In this document: piece by piece, positions 61,961 to 64,000 of the stretch
Layout of the letters: each line of letters begins with the position of its first letter
Position numbering within the stretch: the stretch's first letter is position 1
Assembly: GCA_007922225.1 (NCBI GenBank)
Contig: ML679969.1
Location: forward strand, 21,635,628 to 21,699,627
Source of the DNA: Emydura subglobosa
Lineage: Eukaryota; Chordata; Testudines; Chelidae
Direction of reading: 5' to 3'
DNA length: 64,000 nt
The notes under the pieces: model-generated
What the model was told of the DNA's origin: nothing
Seen by the model: only the letters and a program-made list of their open reading frames with translations
The model's database searches: none
Translations under genes and position numbers: made by a program

Positions 61961-63060
61961 GGTAGTCATTGGAACTACACACAAAGGCCACATACCGGAC
62001 CTAATATTTGCATCGGGAATAAACATGGAAGAAACGATTTCCTGATCCGATCACCACTTCCTCTGGATAGAAATCATTGCTTTTCTCAACCCTGGAATCA
62101 AAAAATAGTCTGAAATATAAATGGCCCTAGCCATCTTCCTCTGATTCATAAAAGTTCATGATTCTAAGTAACTTTCAAATGGTCCCAAAGGATACAAGGA
62201 ACCAGACACAGACCCAAAGTTCTGACAGTCATTATTGACAACATAAACATCTGATGTCCTATGTCACTGATATTTTGCTCTTGGTGTCTCATTGCAACAC
62301 AGATGGCCTTGATTCATAGATGAGCTGTGCCAGATGATGTAGGAAAGCAGAAGGTAAAAATGCCGGTGGCTCAAGGAAACACTTTTTCAGGTCCACAACA
62401 GCACAAGAACAAGGCCTTCTTGAAAACACAGACCTCAGCAATTGTCTTTTGTGAAATCACATCGCCCACAGATGCCGTGTGGGAGGTCCTGGCCACAATG
62501 TGTGAAATGAATCTTTGCCCGTGTGCTGCTGAAAACCTGCGAAGAGCACATCGGTCCCCTACTGAAGGAAATAATCAATATATCCTTCAGGGAAGGCACT
62601 CTCCCAGACACTCTGAAATGGACCATAAACAATCTGATTCCCAGGAAATCGTCACTGCATGTCAATAACCTTTCCGATCTTTCCTTATCCTACCTTTATT
62701 GGGTAAAACCAACCTGTAATTAGCTGAACTGCTGGACTTTTCCCAGTCCGAACTCAGTCCACACAGCTATGCTGCTGTTGATGGGTAACCACCTCAAAAA
62801 CAAAGACAACGGACAAACATGAGGGCTTAGACTTCCGGATCTATCAGCTTCCCTGGGGAACAATGATCACAAGAAGTTGCTGTCACTCTTCAAAACCGAT
62901 CATAACTAGAGAGGGAACTCTCCTACGGTTCCCATTCAATAGATTCCAGAGATTCATGAAGGGCAACAACTTCTCCTCCCCTAAAGATCTTACGAGATCT
63001 TACTGGGATCCCTTACATTCTGAGTTCCTCATAGCAGGGAACGTGTTTTTACGTGTTTGA
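61960..63060 (+). pseudogene. L2/CR1-like LINE remnant (endonuclease end and RT start)
   Basis: The plus strand encodes, with frame changes, GTTHKGHIPDLIFASG and a SDHHFLWIE-type endonuclease end (about 61970-62070). It continues with the RT N-terminal block LLKTCEEHIGPLLKEIINIS, FREGTLPDTLKW (62523-62650), and a later palm region near 62880-63050. It is an old L2-like element by motif spacing; no terminus was found. Confidence 0.6.
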
Positions 63061-63829
63061 AAAGCACCAGAAGGTATTCAACACAAGAGAAAATACATAA
63101 ATAAGCAGTCCGTCTCTTTTCCTTTTCAGTCTATATATGAAATCTCTTTAAACAGGTCCAGTGCGTTCATAGGCTCAAATGCTTCCAACACATGGATAAA
63201 TGTCTTTATGTCTCCTTACAACCTTCCGACTCTAATCACAAATTTGAGCAATGCTTTTTCCTCTATCCAGGCATTATAATAACTGAATTAATTAAATTCG
63301 TGGGCCAAATGAATCTAATAAAGAGCAAAATAGCTTAATCGTAAAGTAAACATGTTATAGTTTCATGACAAAAAGAGTTAAATAAATCAAATATCTAAAA
63401 TCTAAAACCAAGCATATCAAAATAGTTTACCTATATCTATTAAACATATACTCAAGCTTCTATAAGCAACAAATTAAATATAACATATGTCATATATTGA
63501 GAAAGTAAATAAATAGAGTCGATTGGCAGTACATAATAAAACAGATGCCAAACACTGAAAAATCCTGAGGAACATGGCTGCTCCATAAAACGAGAAGAGA
63601 ATTGTATAAACTAATAGTTCACCTGGTCATCGGAAAAAATTGCAAAGAGTTATTTTGAAAATCTGGGTTATTCCCAACATGTGTAGCATCTTTGAAATGA
63701 TGATTTAAGAGACTGAGGACAATGTATTGGGGATAGTGCGCCCATCCCATAATAATTAGCGTTTGCTCTATACTGTTCGGATTTCTTATTATCGTAATGG
63801 TTCTTATTTCCTCAGTATGGAGTTCCAGA
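63061..63829. other. AT-rich intergenic region
   Basis: No gene or repeat recognised. Confidence 0.4.
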
Positions 63830-64000
63830 ATGACCTGGTTCAGTGGCCTTCAGCGTCTGGTAGGAAAGCCAAGAATTCTGACCAGAATTTCCACTATTGA
63901 CATCACAAGGTAACCCACCTTTGCTGCTCTGGGAACCAGGTCATTAACAGGGAAAGCGCTATTTTGAAGAAGGTATAAAATGAAGGGGGCATCATCATTT
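63830..64000 (-). pseudogene. Beta-type protocadherin remnant (EC5/EC6 border), cut by window end
   Basis: The minus strand reads NDDAPFILYLLQNSAFP, then DLVPRAAKVGYLV, the segment that starts EC6 in beta protocadherins, and then loses frame near 63850. It continues beyond the window, so the state of the rest is unknown. Confidence 0.75.

Overview
This window looks like vertebrate genomic DNA from a non-avian sauropsid, most likely a turtle. It has single-exon cadherin-repeat genes, CR1 LINEs ending in the ATTCTATG-type octamer, Penelope-like elements with hammerhead motifs, an old MIR SINE, PIF/Harbinger and hAT DNA transposons, and several LTR families. The species is inferred from repeat content; no marker gene proves it.

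The host genes are variable exons of the clustered protocadherins, all transcribed from the minus strand. Three exons have clean reading frames: a gamma-B-like exon cut by the window start (1-1403), a gamma-A-like exon (4929-7349) and a gamma-type exon (48788-51208). The two complete ones are each exactly 2421 bp (807 codons) and end at a strong splice donor. Each clean exon, and one dead one, has a conserved GC-rich promoter block 220-290 bp upstream of its start codon. Five more copies are broken: 8695-9110, 27060-28894, 53100-54850, 58905-61130 and 63830-64000. The two rightmost look beta-type by their cytoplasmic and EC5/EC6 sequence, so the window probably crosses the beta-to-gamma boundary near 55-59 kb. 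Each intact exon would be chosen by promoter and spliced to constant exons that lie to the left, outside the window.

The space between the exons is filled with nested mobile elements. From left to right: a palindromic composite repeat with tRNA-like modules (2945-4170); a Gmr1-like Ty3/gypsy element (minus, about 9950-21417) split by a complete but decayed endogenous retrovirus (12469-20235, 5-bp target duplication), which itself carries a solo LTR; a PIF/Harbinger transposon with convergent genes (about 22280-26860) carrying two LTRs; an LTR inside a dead protocadherin (27260-27836); a Penelope-like element with terminal repeats (29379-32004); a second Penelope copy split by a CR1 LINE that is in turn split by a solo LTR (33880-37925); CR1 fragments, one of which holds a structurally complete hAT transposon with an intact 608-residue transposase (41762-44405); a solo LTR candidate (about 44800-45660); and an L2/CR1-like LINE remnant near the right end. 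Six insertions have target-site duplications that can be read directly, so their relative order can be worked out.

The most notable points are the intact hAT element with its CGCG-box repeat array, near-identical gene-conversion tracts shared by protocadherin exons about 44 kb apart, paired hammerhead motifs in the Penelope terminal repeats, and a hairpin-flanked microinversion that distinguishes the two LTRs of one provirus.
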